Shown here piece after piece: positions 27,878 to 36,400 of a DNA stretch of 64,000 nt. Origin of the DNA: an uncultured Litorivicinus sp. Lineage in GTDB: Bacteria; Pseudomonadota; Gammaproteobacteria; Pseudomonadales; Litorivicinaceae. The notes below the pieces were generated by a model. The model was given only the letters and a program-made list of their open reading frames with translations, made no database searches and was not told the DNA's origin. A program made the translations under genes and the position numbers. The DNA lies in the NCBI GenBank assembly GCA_902558075.1, contig CACECO010000001.1, positions 1 to 64,000 on the forward strand. Direction: 5' to 3'. How positions within the stretch are numbered: the first letter of the stretch is position 1; every line of letters begins with the position of its first letter.

Positions 27878-29209
27878 ATGCGCAACCTTATCAATCGCTT
27901 AGACGCGATATGTCATCCGTTTCCAGGAACTCACGTTCTTGGTTTAATCAGTTCCGTTTTCCTGATAACGTCGTTGGTTGTTTGGCCGACTGTTGGTGAG
28001 ACTGGAGATCAGGCCGACGGGATAATGCCAATTCCTGCGCTTGCCAAAACACTCAAGACCAATCAACAACTCGCTCCACTGTCTGAACCATTTGTTATTC
28101 GGACTGAACGGGTACAGGCCGGCGACTCGCTTTCACGACTGTTCAGTCGCCAGAATCTCGCACCACAGCTATTACATACTCTTATTCAAGCTGAGCAAGG
28201 CAATCGCCGCATCTCCCGGCTCAACGTCGGCCAAACGATTGAATTCCGTTATTCCGGCGAGAATCTCAATGAGCTCGCGGTTATTCAATCCCCATTTCAA
28301 CAGACTGTCGCAATCCATGCCGATGGCGGATGGTCTATCGAACAGCGAAAGCGCGATCCAGAGATTTATATCGAACACGCTCGCGCGACAATCGATAGTT
28401 CCCTGTTTATCGCAGGAGCCCGGGCTGGACTCCCTGACAATTTAATTATGGAGCTCGCTGATATCTACGGGCACGTCATTGACTTTGTGTACGAGATTCG
28501 GAAAGGGGATCAATTCGCCGTCACTTTTGAAAAGCGTTATCTTGATGGGGAGTTTATCGAATACGGTAATATTCTTGCTACCGAGTTTGTAAACTCGGGT
28601 GAGTCATTTCTCGCGGTTCGCTATACAGACAATCAAGGCGACACTGGCTATTATGATGAAAAGGGTGTCAGCTTAAGGAAAGCCTTTCTCCGAGCACCGC
28701 TGAATTTCAGACGAATCAGCTCAAATTTTAGCCACTCTAGAAAGCATCCGGTTACGGGGGTCCGACGCCCCCATCGCGGAACAGATTATGCCGCACCAAT
28801 AGGAACTCCGGTATATGCAGCCGGAGACGGTAAGATCATCCATCGGGGAGCCAAAGGAGGGTATGGAAAGACTGTTGTAATGAAGCATGGTACGACTGTC
28901 ACTACTCTTTATGCTCACCTATCTCGCTATGGCAAATTTAGAACTGGCCAACAGGTTAAACAGGGCGAAGTTATAGGTTATGTGGGTTCGACTGGGTTGT
29001 CGACCGGACCTCACCTTCACTATGAATTTATTTTCAACGGTGTTCACCGAAATCCTCGGACAATTCTCGATAAGTTGCCGAAGGCGAAAACGCTCCCTCA
29101 GACAGAAATCACAAGCTTTGACCATCTGGCAGAACCTTTGATCGCCTCTTTAAACGCACAGCGAAACAATGCTGAACTGGCTTTTCAAACCATCACCACG
29201 CCCAAGTAG
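27878..29209 (+). CDS. M23-family murein endopeptidase (MepM-like)
   Basis: About 443 residues: a short N-terminal membrane/signal segment (LGLISSVFLITSLVVW), a LysM/OapA-like region (RVQAGDSLSRLFSR), and a C-terminal peptidase M23 (LytM) domain. Zinc ligands appear as PHRGTDY and GPHLHYE. It probably cuts peptidoglycan cross-links in the periplasm during growth. The start is uncertain: the ATG at 27878 has GAGACC upstream, but ATGs at 27863 and 27836 are in frame. Its 3' end overlaps anmK by 41 bases. Confidence 0.9.
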   Translation: MRNLINRLDAICHPFPGTHVLGLISSVFLITSLVVWPTVGETGDQADGIMPIPALAKTLKTNQQLAPLSEPFVIRTERVQAGDSLSRLFSRQNLAPQLLHTLIQAEQGNRRISRLNVGQTIEFRYSGENLNELAVIQSPFQQTVAIHADGGWSIEQRKRDPEIYIEHARATIDSSLFIAGARAGLPDNLIMELADIYGHVIDFVYEIRKGDQFAVTFEKRYLDGEFIEYGNILATEFVNSGESFLAVRYTDNQGDTGYYDEKGVSLRKAFLRAPLNFRRISSNFSHSRKHPVTGVRRPHRGTDYAAPIGTPVYAAGDGKIIHRGAKGGYGKTVVMKHGTTVTTLYAHLSRYGKFRTGQQVKQGEVIGYVGSTGLSTGPHLHYEFIFNGVHRNPRTILDKLPKAKTLPQTEITSFDHLAEPLIASLNAQRNNAELAFQTITTPK

Positions 29210-30299
29210 ACCGCGTTACGCGATTGGACTCATGAGCGGGACCAGCCTGGACGGGCTGGATGCCTGCCTTGTACAAGAGACATTGGATGGATCGCGCATT
29301 GAAGTGATCCAGTCACATGCAAGCGCGTTCTCCAGAGCGATTCAAGAAGGGCTGACCCAAATCATTCAGACTGGCCAAGTCAGCCTTCCAGATCTAGTTC
29401 GTTTAGAAGCTGAATATACTGATGTCGTCATCGAACAATGTCTCCAACTTATCCAAACGAGTCCTGGACCAATCAGCGTGATCGGCTTTCATGGTCAAAC
29501 GCTGTGGCACGATCCTGAGGTAGGATCCACGTTACAAATTGGTTTCGCTGAGCGTCTTGCCGAAAAAACTGGAGTACCAGTCGTACACCAGTTTCGACGA
29601 GGTGATATGGCACGGGGTGGCCAAGGCGCGCCCCTCGCGCCTTTGTTTCACGAGACACACTTTTTTCGCGAAACTGAGAACGTGGCGGTACTCAATTTAG
29701 GAGGTATCGCAAATATCTCACTTCTGATTCCTGGACAACCATCGCGCGGATGGGACATCGGCCCAGCCAACACACTCGCAGATGTCTGGCATCAAAAACA
29801 TCGACAGCGACCCTTTGATCGAAATGGCGAATACGCGTCATCCGGTTCGGTCAATCAAGATCTATTGGATGAATTACTCAGTGATCCTTATTTCGCAAAA
29901 ACACCGCCAAAAAGTACTGGACGAGAGTATTTTTCTCAGGCCTGGCTAGACAAGGTGCTCGAATGCATGCCTCCGCTCGATCCTGCCGACGTTCAAGCGA
30001 CCTTGAATCAGTTGACAGCTGAGCAGGTGGATAACGCATTACCAGAAGACATTGATATCCTCGTTGTATGTGGAGGCGGCGTCCATAACGCACATTTAAT
30101 GGATTTGATCGATGAGACAGTCGACCCACTTGTCGTTACATCTGACGCCTTCACTGTTGACCCTGACTATGTGGAGGCTGCGTGTTTCGGCTGGCTCGGC
30201 TTGCAGTGCTTAGATCACCGGCCCCTAGACACAAAAAAGATAACCGGTTCAAAAACGCCTGGTATCCTCGGTTCGATCACACACCCAGTTACAAACTAA
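29169..30299 (+). CDS. anmK: Anhydro-N-acetylmuramic acid kinase
   Basis: A 376-residue AnmK, which phosphorylates and opens 1,6-anhydro-MurNAc to MurNAc-6-phosphate in cell-wall recycling. The ATP-binding [13 protein letters not shown] is at about residues 20–32, with [23 protein letters not shown] and [12 protein letters not shown] further on. The overlap with the M23 peptidase gene joins wall cleavage and recycling in one transcript. Its 3' end overlaps the convergent erpA by 11 bases. Confidence 0.97.
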   Translation: MLNWLFKPSPRPSRPRYAIGLMSGTSLDGLDACLVQETLDGSRIEVIQSHASAFSRAIQEGLTQIIQTGQVSLPDLVRLEAEYTDVVIEQCLQLIQTSPGPISVIGFHGQTLWHDPEVGSTLQIGFAERLAEKTGVPVVHQFRRGDMARGGQGAPLAPLFHETHFFRETENVAVLNLGGIANISLLIPGQPSRGWDIGPANTLADVWHQKHRQRPFDRNGEYASSGSVNQDLLDELLSDPYFAKTPPKSTGREYFSQAWLDKVLECMPPLDPADVQATLNQLTAEQVDNALPEDIDILVVCGGGVHNAHLMDLIDETVDPLVVTSDAFTVDPDYVEAACFGWLGLQCLDHRPLDTKKITGSKTPGILGSITHPVTN

Positions 30300-30636
30300 A
30301 GCTCGCACCGCACCCACAAGTGCTTGAGGCATTTGGATTCTCGACAACGAATTGGGATCCGGTTAACGACTCCGAATAATCAACGGTTGAGCCAACCAAA
30401 TATTGGTATGACAGCCCATCAATGACCATTTTCACTCCGTCTATCAGGACCTCAGTATCATCTTCCTGATGCTCGTCATCAAAACTAAAGCCATATTGAA
30501 AACCTGAGCATCCACCGCCTGTCACAAAAACTCGAAGATGGAGGTCCGGATTTCCTTCGCCGCCAATCAATTCTTTCACTTTCGAAACGGCACGATCAGT
30601 TAAGTTAATCGGAGACGGTACAAATACTTCTGCCAT
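30289..30636 (-). CDS. erpA: Iron–sulfur cluster insertion protein ErpA
   Basis: A 115-residue A-type Fe–S carrier. The three ligand cysteines are visible: C43 in [11 protein letters not shown] and C107/C109 in STCGCGASF. It passes Fe–S clusters to targets, including isoprenoid-synthesis enzymes in E. coli. It lies seven bases after argC, in the same direction, and converges on anmK. Confidence 0.96.
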   Translation of the reverse strand: MAEVFVPSPINLTDRAVSKVKELIGGEGNPDLHLRVFVTGGGCSGFQYGFSFDDEHQEDDTEVLIDGVKMVIDGLSYQYLVGSTVDYSESLTGSQFVVENPNASSTCGCGASFSL

Positions 30637-30642
30637 AATCCC

Positions 30643-31668
30643 TCAAGGGCTCAATGCGTTCATCGAGAGCGCTTCCAGTTCATTCAACCCAAGCATCAAA
30701 TTCATGTTTTGAATTGCTTGGCCCGCAGCACCCTTAACTAAGTTATCGATCACACTTGAAATAATCAACTGTCCAGATTGCTGTTGATACACTCCAATTA
30801 CGCATCGATTCGAGCCGCGAACCCAGCGTGTTTCTGGATGCTGATCATCTGCCGCGACTCCCACCAAAGGTTCGTCTTGATATCTGGACCTGAACAGCTT
30901 GCGCGCATCCGACAAAGATAAAGACGTGGAGACATATGCAGTAACTTCAATCCCACGAATCATTGGCAGTAAATGTGGAACAAATGTCACAAAAACTTCT
31001 TGACCCATTTTAGAAATTTGATGGGTCATTTCTGGCGCGTGACGATGACCACCTGCTGCGTATGCGTGAAAATTATCGGAGGCTTCAGCAACGGTCAAAT
31101 CCGTACGTGCCGAACGGCCTGCACCGGATGCACCACTCTTTCCATCTATGATCACTTGTGGCGCCGAAAGCACACCTGCTTCAACCAAAGGCATCAGCGC
31201 GAGTGCTGAAGCCGTCGGATAGCAACCGGGATTTCCAACCAACCGAGCTCGGGTAATCTCTGCTCGATACTTCTCCGGCAATCCATAAACTGCTTCATCA
31301 ATCAATTGCGGCGCCATATGCGGGCCACCATAGGCTGACTCCCAAAGATTCAGATCACTGAATCGAAAGTCAGCCGCCAAGTCGATCACTCGAATATGGC
31401 GATCAAGGAGTGCGTTCACTTCATTCATAGCGATCTTATTTGGTGTTGCATAGAAGACAAGATCACACTCAGCAAGCGTTTCAATCGAGGGCTCTTCGAA
31501 ACTTAAACTGCCATAATGCGATAACCACGGATAGAACGAAGCGACTGTTTTCCCTGCCTCAGATCTTGAAGTGAGGCAACTGACTTCTACACCCGGATGT
31601 GTTGCTAACATTCGCAACAACTCGATACCCGTATATCCTGTTCCACCTACGATACCAATGCGTTTCAC
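30643..31668 (-). CDS. argC: N-acetyl-gamma-glutamyl-phosphate reductase
   Basis: A 341-residue ArgC (E. coli 334), the NADPH-dependent third step of arginine synthesis. The N-terminal Rossmann motif is GIVGGTGYTGIELLRML, and the catalytic Cys lies in VGNPGCYPTAS. The start is GTG at 31666–31668 with GGA/GGAA about seven bases upstream; the frame is open a further 52 codons upstream, but that part is unlike ArgC and overlaps the divergent ClC gene. Confidence 0.96.
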   Translation of the reverse strand: MKRIGIVGGTGYTGIELLRMLATHPGVEVSCLTSRSEAGKTVASFYPWLSHYGSLSFEEPSIETLAECDLVFYATPNKIAMNEVNALLDRHIRVIDLAADFRFSDLNLWESAYGGPHMAPQLIDEAVYGLPEKYRAEITRARLVGNPGCYPTASALALMPLVEAGVLSAPQVIIDGKSGASGAGRSARTDLTVAEASDNFHAYAAGGHRHAPEMTHQISKMGQEVFVTFVPHLLPMIRGIEVTAYVSTSLSLSDARKLFRSRYQDEPLVGVAADDQHPETRWVRGSNRCVIGVYQQQSGQLIISSVIDNLVKGAAGQAIQNMNLMLGLNELEALSMNALSP

Positions 31669-31747
31669 GTGTGATTTCCATCCATTATCGAATTGGGCGC
31701 ATAATACGCTAAACCGATACAAAAAGCGCAGTCGACAAGGGACGTCT

Positions 31748-33448
31748 ATGCAAAGCCGCATCAAAGATACCAGTATGGAGCTGCTGATTGTTTTTGGCAT
31801 GGGAGGGCTCATTGGTACCCTCATTGCCTGGACCTCTAATGCCTACGTCTCAGGGGTTCAGGTTTTTACAGAACTCCGCGAAAGCAATTCATTTTTCGAG
31901 ATTTCGTTGGCGGGAAGTCAATTTGAGCTCACCAGTTTAATCTTTCTTTGGATCGCAGCCTGTCTTGTCATTGTCATCCGCCGAGTATTCGGTGTTGTAA
32001 GGTGGCATGGACCTGCCGACTCCATTTATCATGCGCAGCAATCGAAAGAGCCTCTCGATATCAAACACGGGATCGCATCAACCTTGACCGCATTTACCAG
32101 CGCGGCAGGCGGCGGTTCCGTCGGCCAGTATGGACCATTAGTCCACTTTGGTGCGACTCTGGGAATCGCTGTGAAACGGTTTGTCTCATCGAGACTCCCT
32201 CACGAAGTCTATTTAGGCTGTGGTGTGGCAGCAGCCATCTCAGCGGGCTTTGGGGCACCAATTGCAGGTATTGTGTTTGCGCATGAAGCCATATTGCGCC
32301 ACTTTTCTGTGCGCGCAATTGCACCAATCTCGATCGCTTCAGTCACTGCATCAGCGGTCAGCCAGTCGTTTTTCAACACATCAGCGACGTTTAATATTTC
32401 AACATCTGCTCCGGATCTAGTCTCCGTTATCCCAGTATTGATTATCGCGTCGCCAATTATCGCAATCGCCGCAATTGTCTACATGGAGGCGCTTCGTTGC
32501 TCTGTTGCAATTGCCAAACACACGGGTTGGTCAGCAGAGCGACTTGTCATCACAGCAGCGACGATCTGCGGCCTAGTGGGTATTTGGGTTCCGGAGATTC
32601 TCGGGCTGGGTATAGGGACCATCAATGCCATGCTGGATGGAATGTACCAACTGCCTGCACTGATTCTACTTTTGATCGCCAAGATCGCCATGACTGCGCT
32701 GTGCATTGGATTCGGGTTATTTGGCGGAGTCTTTTCTCCTGCTTTATTCGTCGGCGTCGCCGTCGGTGGGGTCATCAGCCAGGCAGCCATTTTTCTCGGC
32801 GTCCCCGATCTGAGCGTTGCGATCAGTATCGCAGCAATGGCTGCGGTCGCTGCAAATGTTATCGGCGCTCCAGTTGCAGCAGTATTAATCATACTCGAGC
32901 TAACACAATCTTATACCTATGCGGTCGCCGCACTGATGGCCGTCATGGCATCTATGCTGTTGACACATCGACTGTTTGGTCATTCCTTTTTTGATCGGCA
33001 ACTTCTGGATCGCGGCATTGATCTTTCGCTAGGACGCGAAGCGATTGCTTTAGCTCAGCACACGCTTGAAACCCATCTTTGCGACGAGTATATCAAGATT
33101 GATGAAACGACTTCGGGTCAAGCGGCTCTAGAACTGATGCGTCAAGCCGAACAGACCGAAGCCTACGTCGTTTCTGATTCTGGTCGTTTAGCCGGAAAAT
33201 TATCGGTACACCAAGCGATTCAAGCCGATAACCAAACAGTCTTTCAATTTGCCGACGCTGATCCAGTGCTGCTCAATCTCGATGATTCACTACAACATGC
33301 AATGCATACCGTTAGCGACTTTGTTGGAGAATCTGTTCCCATTATCGATAGAGAAACTAGAGAACTGTTGGGAGTCATAACGGAAGGTGACTTATTCAAG
33401 GCGGTCATCGATGTGCAATCAACAGTCAGACATCAAGAACGCGACTGA
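31748..33448 (+). CDS. ClC-family chloride channel/transporter with CBS domains
   Basis: About 566 residues: a membrane ClC core (to about residue 430) and a C-terminal CBS pair (about 440–560). The filter helix reads GGSVGQYGPLVHFGA, so the position of the gating glutamate of E. coli ClC (GREGP) is Tyr128. A third ClC motif, GGVFSPALF, is intact, and the first is HGPAD. The start is the ATG after AAGGGACG; a longer frame upstream is antisense to argC. Transport mode (channel or exchanger) and ion cannot be told from sequence. Confidence 0.88.
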   Translation: MQSRIKDTSMELLIVFGMGGLIGTLIAWTSNAYVSGVQVFTELRESNSFFEISLAGSQFELTSLIFLWIAACLVIVIRRVFGVVRWHGPADSIYHAQQSKEPLDIKHGIASTLTAFTSAAGGGSVGQYGPLVHFGATLGIAVKRFVSSRLPHEVYLGCGVAAAISAGFGAPIAGIVFAHEAILRHFSVRAIAPISIASVTASAVSQSFFNTSATFNISTSAPDLVSVIPVLIIASPIIAIAAIVYMEALRCSVAIAKHTGWSAERLVITAATICGLVGIWVPEILGLGIGTINAMLDGMYQLPALILLLIAKIAMTALCIGFGLFGGVFSPALFVGVAVGGVISQAAIFLGVPDLSVAISIAAMAAVAANVIGAPVAAVLIILELTQSYTYAVAALMAVMASMLLTHRLFGHSFFDRQLLDRGIDLSLGREAIALAQHTLETHLCDEYIKIDETTSGQAALELMRQAEQTEAYVVSDSGRLAGKLSVHQAIQADNQTVFQFADADPVLLNLDDSLQHAMHTVSDFVGESVPIIDRETRELLGVITEGDLFKAVIDVQSTVRHQERD

Positions 33449-33450
33449 TC

Positions 33451-33479
33451 TTGCCTTTCAGCGATAGTCTTGGTGTACT
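33451..33479 (+). promoter_or_regulatory. Possible promoter before hemJ
   Basis: TTGCCT (33451–33456), 17-base spacer, TGTACT (33474–33479) preceded by TGG as in an extended -10. It is a weak match; position 25 bases before hemJ is sensible. Confidence 0.3.
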
Positions 33480-33503
33480 CCCGTCTCTGTTTTAGGAGGC
33501 AGT

Positions 33504-33932
33504 ATGTTTCTTTGGATCAAAGCATTTCACTTGATTGCCGTTGTGACTTGGTTTGCGGCACTATTTTATCTCCCCCGACTTTTCGTCTATCACGCTATGA
33601 CTGACGCAACAGATACAGTTGGAATCGAGCGCTTCAAAATCATGGAAAGAAAACTGCTCAATGGCATTATGACCCCTTCAATGATCATCGCAATTGCACT
33701 CGGTATCTGGATGGTGATGCTCGTCCCTAACTATATGTCGCAGGGATGGATGCACGCGAAGCTGACCTTTGTTGTGCTACTACTTGGTTACCACCATTGG
33801 TGTATGAAAATCGTTAAGACCTTTAGAGATGATGCCAATCACCGCAGTCACGTTTGGTATCGCTGGTTTAACGAAGCCCCCGTGATCGGATTAATCGCAA
33901 TCGCTATATTGGTCATCGTCAAGCCATTTTAA
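33504..33932 (+). CDS. hemJ: Protoporphyrinogen oxidase HemJ
   Basis: A 142-residue membrane protein with four predicted helices and the HemJ (UPF0093) pattern: KAFHLIAVVTWFAALFYLPRLF with an early His, a central Lys (HAKLTFVVLLLGYHH) and RWFNEAPV near the end. It oxidises protoporphyrinogen IX in haem synthesis. AGGAGG precedes the ATG. Its stop shares a base with the thiE start (TAATG), and hemL follows thiE. Confidence 0.93.
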   Translation: MFLWIKAFHLIAVVTWFAALFYLPRLFVYHAMTDATDTVGIERFKIMERKLLNGIMTPSMIIAIALGIWMVMLVPNYMSQGWMHAKLTFVVLLLGYHHWCMKIVKTFRDDANHRSHVWYRWFNEAPVIGLIAIAILVIVKPF

Positions 33933-34540
33933 TGCGCGGACTATATGCTATTACTGATGCCTCAGTTTTTGATCCCGATGTGTTATCGCGACAAGTTGGC
34001 GAGGTGATCGATGGTGGTGCAGTGATGATCCAGTTTCGTCACAAGACAACCGATCACGGCCTCTATCAATCACTCGCTGAGGCAGTGGTTGAAACCTGCC
34101 GTGTGAGTGAGACTCCTTGTATCCTCAATGATCACCTGCGTATGGCGCACGCACTTGGTGCGGATGGCGCACATCTTGGGCAAACCGATGGATCCTTGAG
34201 CGAAGCGCGTCAACTCTTAGGTTATCAAGCGATTCTTGGTCGGACCTGCCATAACTCAAAGGGACTAATGGAGGACGCGGTAAGAGACGGCGCATCGTAC
34301 TGCGCTTTTGGCCGGCTCTTTGAATCTAAGACAAAACCAAACGCACATGGGTTATCCCTGTCCCATTTGACCGAACTTGTTGAACAATGTCCTATCCCAG
34401 TGGTCGCAATCGGTGGTATCACTGCTAATAATGGCAGACAGGTTTTAGAGACTGGTGTATCGATGCTCGCGGTATCTGCTGCAGTTTTTCGCGCTAGAGA
34501 CATTGGTAACGCAGCACGTCGACTCACAAAATTATTTTAA
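33932..34540 (+). CDS. thiE: Thiamine-phosphate synthase
   Basis: A 202-residue TIM-barrel enzyme that joins HMP-pyrophosphate to thiazole phosphate. Typical features are MRGLYAITD at the start, QFRHKTTD, CILNDHLRMA, ADGAHLGQTDG, FESKTKPNA and VAIGGITANNG. It is one-base coupled to hemJ and nine bases before hemL. Confidence 0.96.
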   Translation: MRGLYAITDASVFDPDVLSRQVGEVIDGGAVMIQFRHKTTDHGLYQSLAEAVVETCRVSETPCILNDHLRMAHALGADGAHLGQTDGSLSEARQLLGYQAILGRTCHNSKGLMEDAVRDGASYCAFGRLFESKTKPNAHGLSLSHLTELVEQCPIPVVAIGGITANNGRQVLETGVSMLAVSAAVFRARDIGNAARRLTKLF

Positions 34541-34549
34541 GGAATCAGC

Positions 34550-35827
34550 ATGTCTAAATCAGAACAACTCTTCGAACGTGCCAGCCATTCAATCGCAGGT
34601 GGTGTGAATTCACCAGTTCGCGCGTTCCGCGCGGTTGGCGGAACACCCGTTTTCTTTAGTAAGGCGGAAGGCCCATATTTGTACGATGCTGACGGTAAAC
34701 AATACATTGACTATATCGGCAGTTGGGGGCCTATGATTGCTGGGCATGCTAACCCACGTATATTACAAGCTGTACGTGACGCGATCGAGAATGGCCTGTC
34801 ATTCGGGGCACCAACAGCGATCGAAACAGACATGGCAGAGCTTGTAAAATCATTCTTCCCATCGATGGAAAAGTTGCGATTTTGTTCAAGTGGAACCGAG
34901 GCGACGATGAGTGCGATTCGTCTTGCGCGGGGCTTCACTGGACGTGACACCATCGTTAAATTCGAGGGCTGTTATCATGGCCATTCCGACAGCTTGTTGG
35001 TCAAAGCCGGATCTGGCGCTCTAACATTTGGCGTCCCTAGTTCACCTGGGGTCCCAACTGATTTGGCGAAACATACACTGAATCTGCCCTTTAACGATCT
35101 TGAATCAGCCACTGAACTCTTTAGGCAACAAGGCGACTCAATCGCTTGCATTATCATCGAGCCAATCACCGGCAACATGAACATGATCCTACCGCAATCC
35201 AAGTACCTAGAAGGTCTCCGCAAACTGTGTGATCAGTATGGTGTAGTTCTTATTTTTGACGAAGTCATGACGGGGTTTCGTGTTGCCAAGGGCGGTGCAC
35301 AAGCGCTGGTCAACATTCGGCCGGACCTCACCTGCCTCGGTAAAATCATCGGTGGTGGAATGCCAGTTGGTGCGTTTGGGGGGCGCCAAGACATCATGGA
35401 TATGCTGGCTCCGCTGGGACCGGTGTATCAGGCAGGAACACTCTCAGGCAATCCTGTTGCGATGGCCGCTGGGATTGCCACTCTGTCTGAATTGTCTCAA
35501 CCCGGATTTTATGATGCCTTGAACGCAACCACCGACCACTTCGTTACTGGGATGATTTCCACGGCTTCGGATGCTGGTATCGCCATGCAAGGGGTCAGTC
35601 GAGGAGGCATGTTCGGGTTATTCTTCGCAGATCAACCTGTCACTTCATTTGCCGATGTAACCGCTTGTGACGAGGCAATATTTAGGCGTTTCTTCCATCT
35701 GATGCTCAATGGCGGCGTCTATCTTGCACCCTCGATGTACGAGGCAGGATTTGTGTCATCAACACACAGTGAGTCGGTGATTGACGCAACTCTCGCTGCA
35801 GCGAAAGACGCATTTAAAGCACTTTAA
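34550..35827 (+). CDS. hemL: Glutamate-1-semialdehyde 2,1-aminomutase
   Basis: A 425-residue PLP enzyme making 5-aminolevulinate in the C5 haem pathway. The PLP lysine lies in [18 protein letters not shown] (about residue 265), and the N-terminal [10 protein letters not shown] and [16 protein letters not shown] are diagnostic. AAGGAA lies upstream of the ATG. Its TAA overlaps the stop of the convergent lipoprotein gene (shared TTAA). Confidence 0.98.
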   Translation: MSKSEQLFERASHSIAGGVNSPVRAFRAVGGTPVFFSKAEGPYLYDADGKQYIDYIGSWGPMIAGHANPRILQAVRDAIENGLSFGAPTAIETDMAELVKSFFPSMEKLRFCSSGTEATMSAIRLARGFTGRDTIVKFEGCYHGHSDSLLVKAGSGALTFGVPSSPGVPTDLAKHTLNLPFNDLESATELFRQQGDSIACIIIEPITGNMNMILPQSKYLEGLRKLCDQYGVVLIFDEVMTGFRVAKGGAQALVNIRPDLTCLGKIIGGGMPVGAFGGRQDIMDMLAPLGPVYQAGTLSGNPVAMAAGIATLSELSQPGFYDALNATTDHFVTGMISTASDAGIAMQGVSRGGMFGLFFADQPVTSFADVTACDEAIFRRFFHLMLNGGVYLAPSMYEAGFVSSTHSESVIDATLAAAKDAFKAL

Positions 35828-36399
35828 GATTCAGATGCGCGTGCCAACTGGCGCGCTTCTGCCGCCCCCGCGGCATCGCCGAGTGCATCCTTTGATCGTG
35901 CGATAACGGTGTATAAATCGCGCTTCATTGCTTGATCGCTTCCCGCAAGATCAACTCCCTGAGTTGCGATACTCACAGCATCCTCTAGGCTCCCCTGTTC
36001 CAACCGCAAGCTCGATAATTGGAAATACACCTCGGGCTCGGTTGGAGCGATCCGTTGGGCACGCTCTAGACGCGCCGATGCACCAGCTAAGTCACCCGCC
36101 GAGCGCAACTCATCAGCTTGTTCGAGGAGTGACAATACAGCGGGTGGAATTTCATTTTGCTGCTTGGGCTGGTCAATCGGCTCAATTTTTGCCACTGGCT
36201 CAATCGGTGTCACCTCGTTACGCTCACTATTTTTACGCTCTATATCGGGTTTTGGGACCGAAATGACTCGCGGAGATTTCGTCACACGATCATCTTCGTT
36301 TGCTCGCCATGAGGCGTCGACCACCGGTGGACGCGACACGGGTACTTGTGTACATCCAGCCATGACCGCCAAACACGCTATGCTTAAACCTAATCGCAT
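35824..36399 (-). CDS. lpoP: TPR lipoprotein, likely PBP1b activator LpoP
   Basis: A 191-residue outer-membrane lipoprotein: signal peptide with lipobox VMAGC (Cys about residue 17), a disordered linker rich in Pro, Glu and Lys, and TPR-like helices in the C-terminal half ([40 protein letters not shown]). The ATG has GGAGGATGAG directly ahead. It starts one base after the PBP1b stop. In Pseudomonas the TPR lipoprotein LpoP, encoded beside PBP1b, activates it; the assignment rests on this context and architecture. Confidence 0.78.
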   Translation of the reverse strand: MRLGLSIACLAVMAGCTQVPVSRPPVVDASWRANEDDRVTKSPRVISVPKPDIERKNSERNEVTPIEPVAKIEPIDQPKQQNEIPPAVLSLLEQADELRSAGDLAGASARLERAQRIAPTEPEVYFQLSSLRLEQGSLEDAVSIATQGVDLAGSDQAMKRDLYTVIARSKDALGDAAGAAEARQLARASES

Positions 36400-36400
36400 C

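Noticed and set aside
31571-31747. 59-residue N-terminal extension of the ClC protein
   Set aside because: It is antisense to the argC start, has no ClC similarity, and a Shine-Dalgarno stands before the later ATG.
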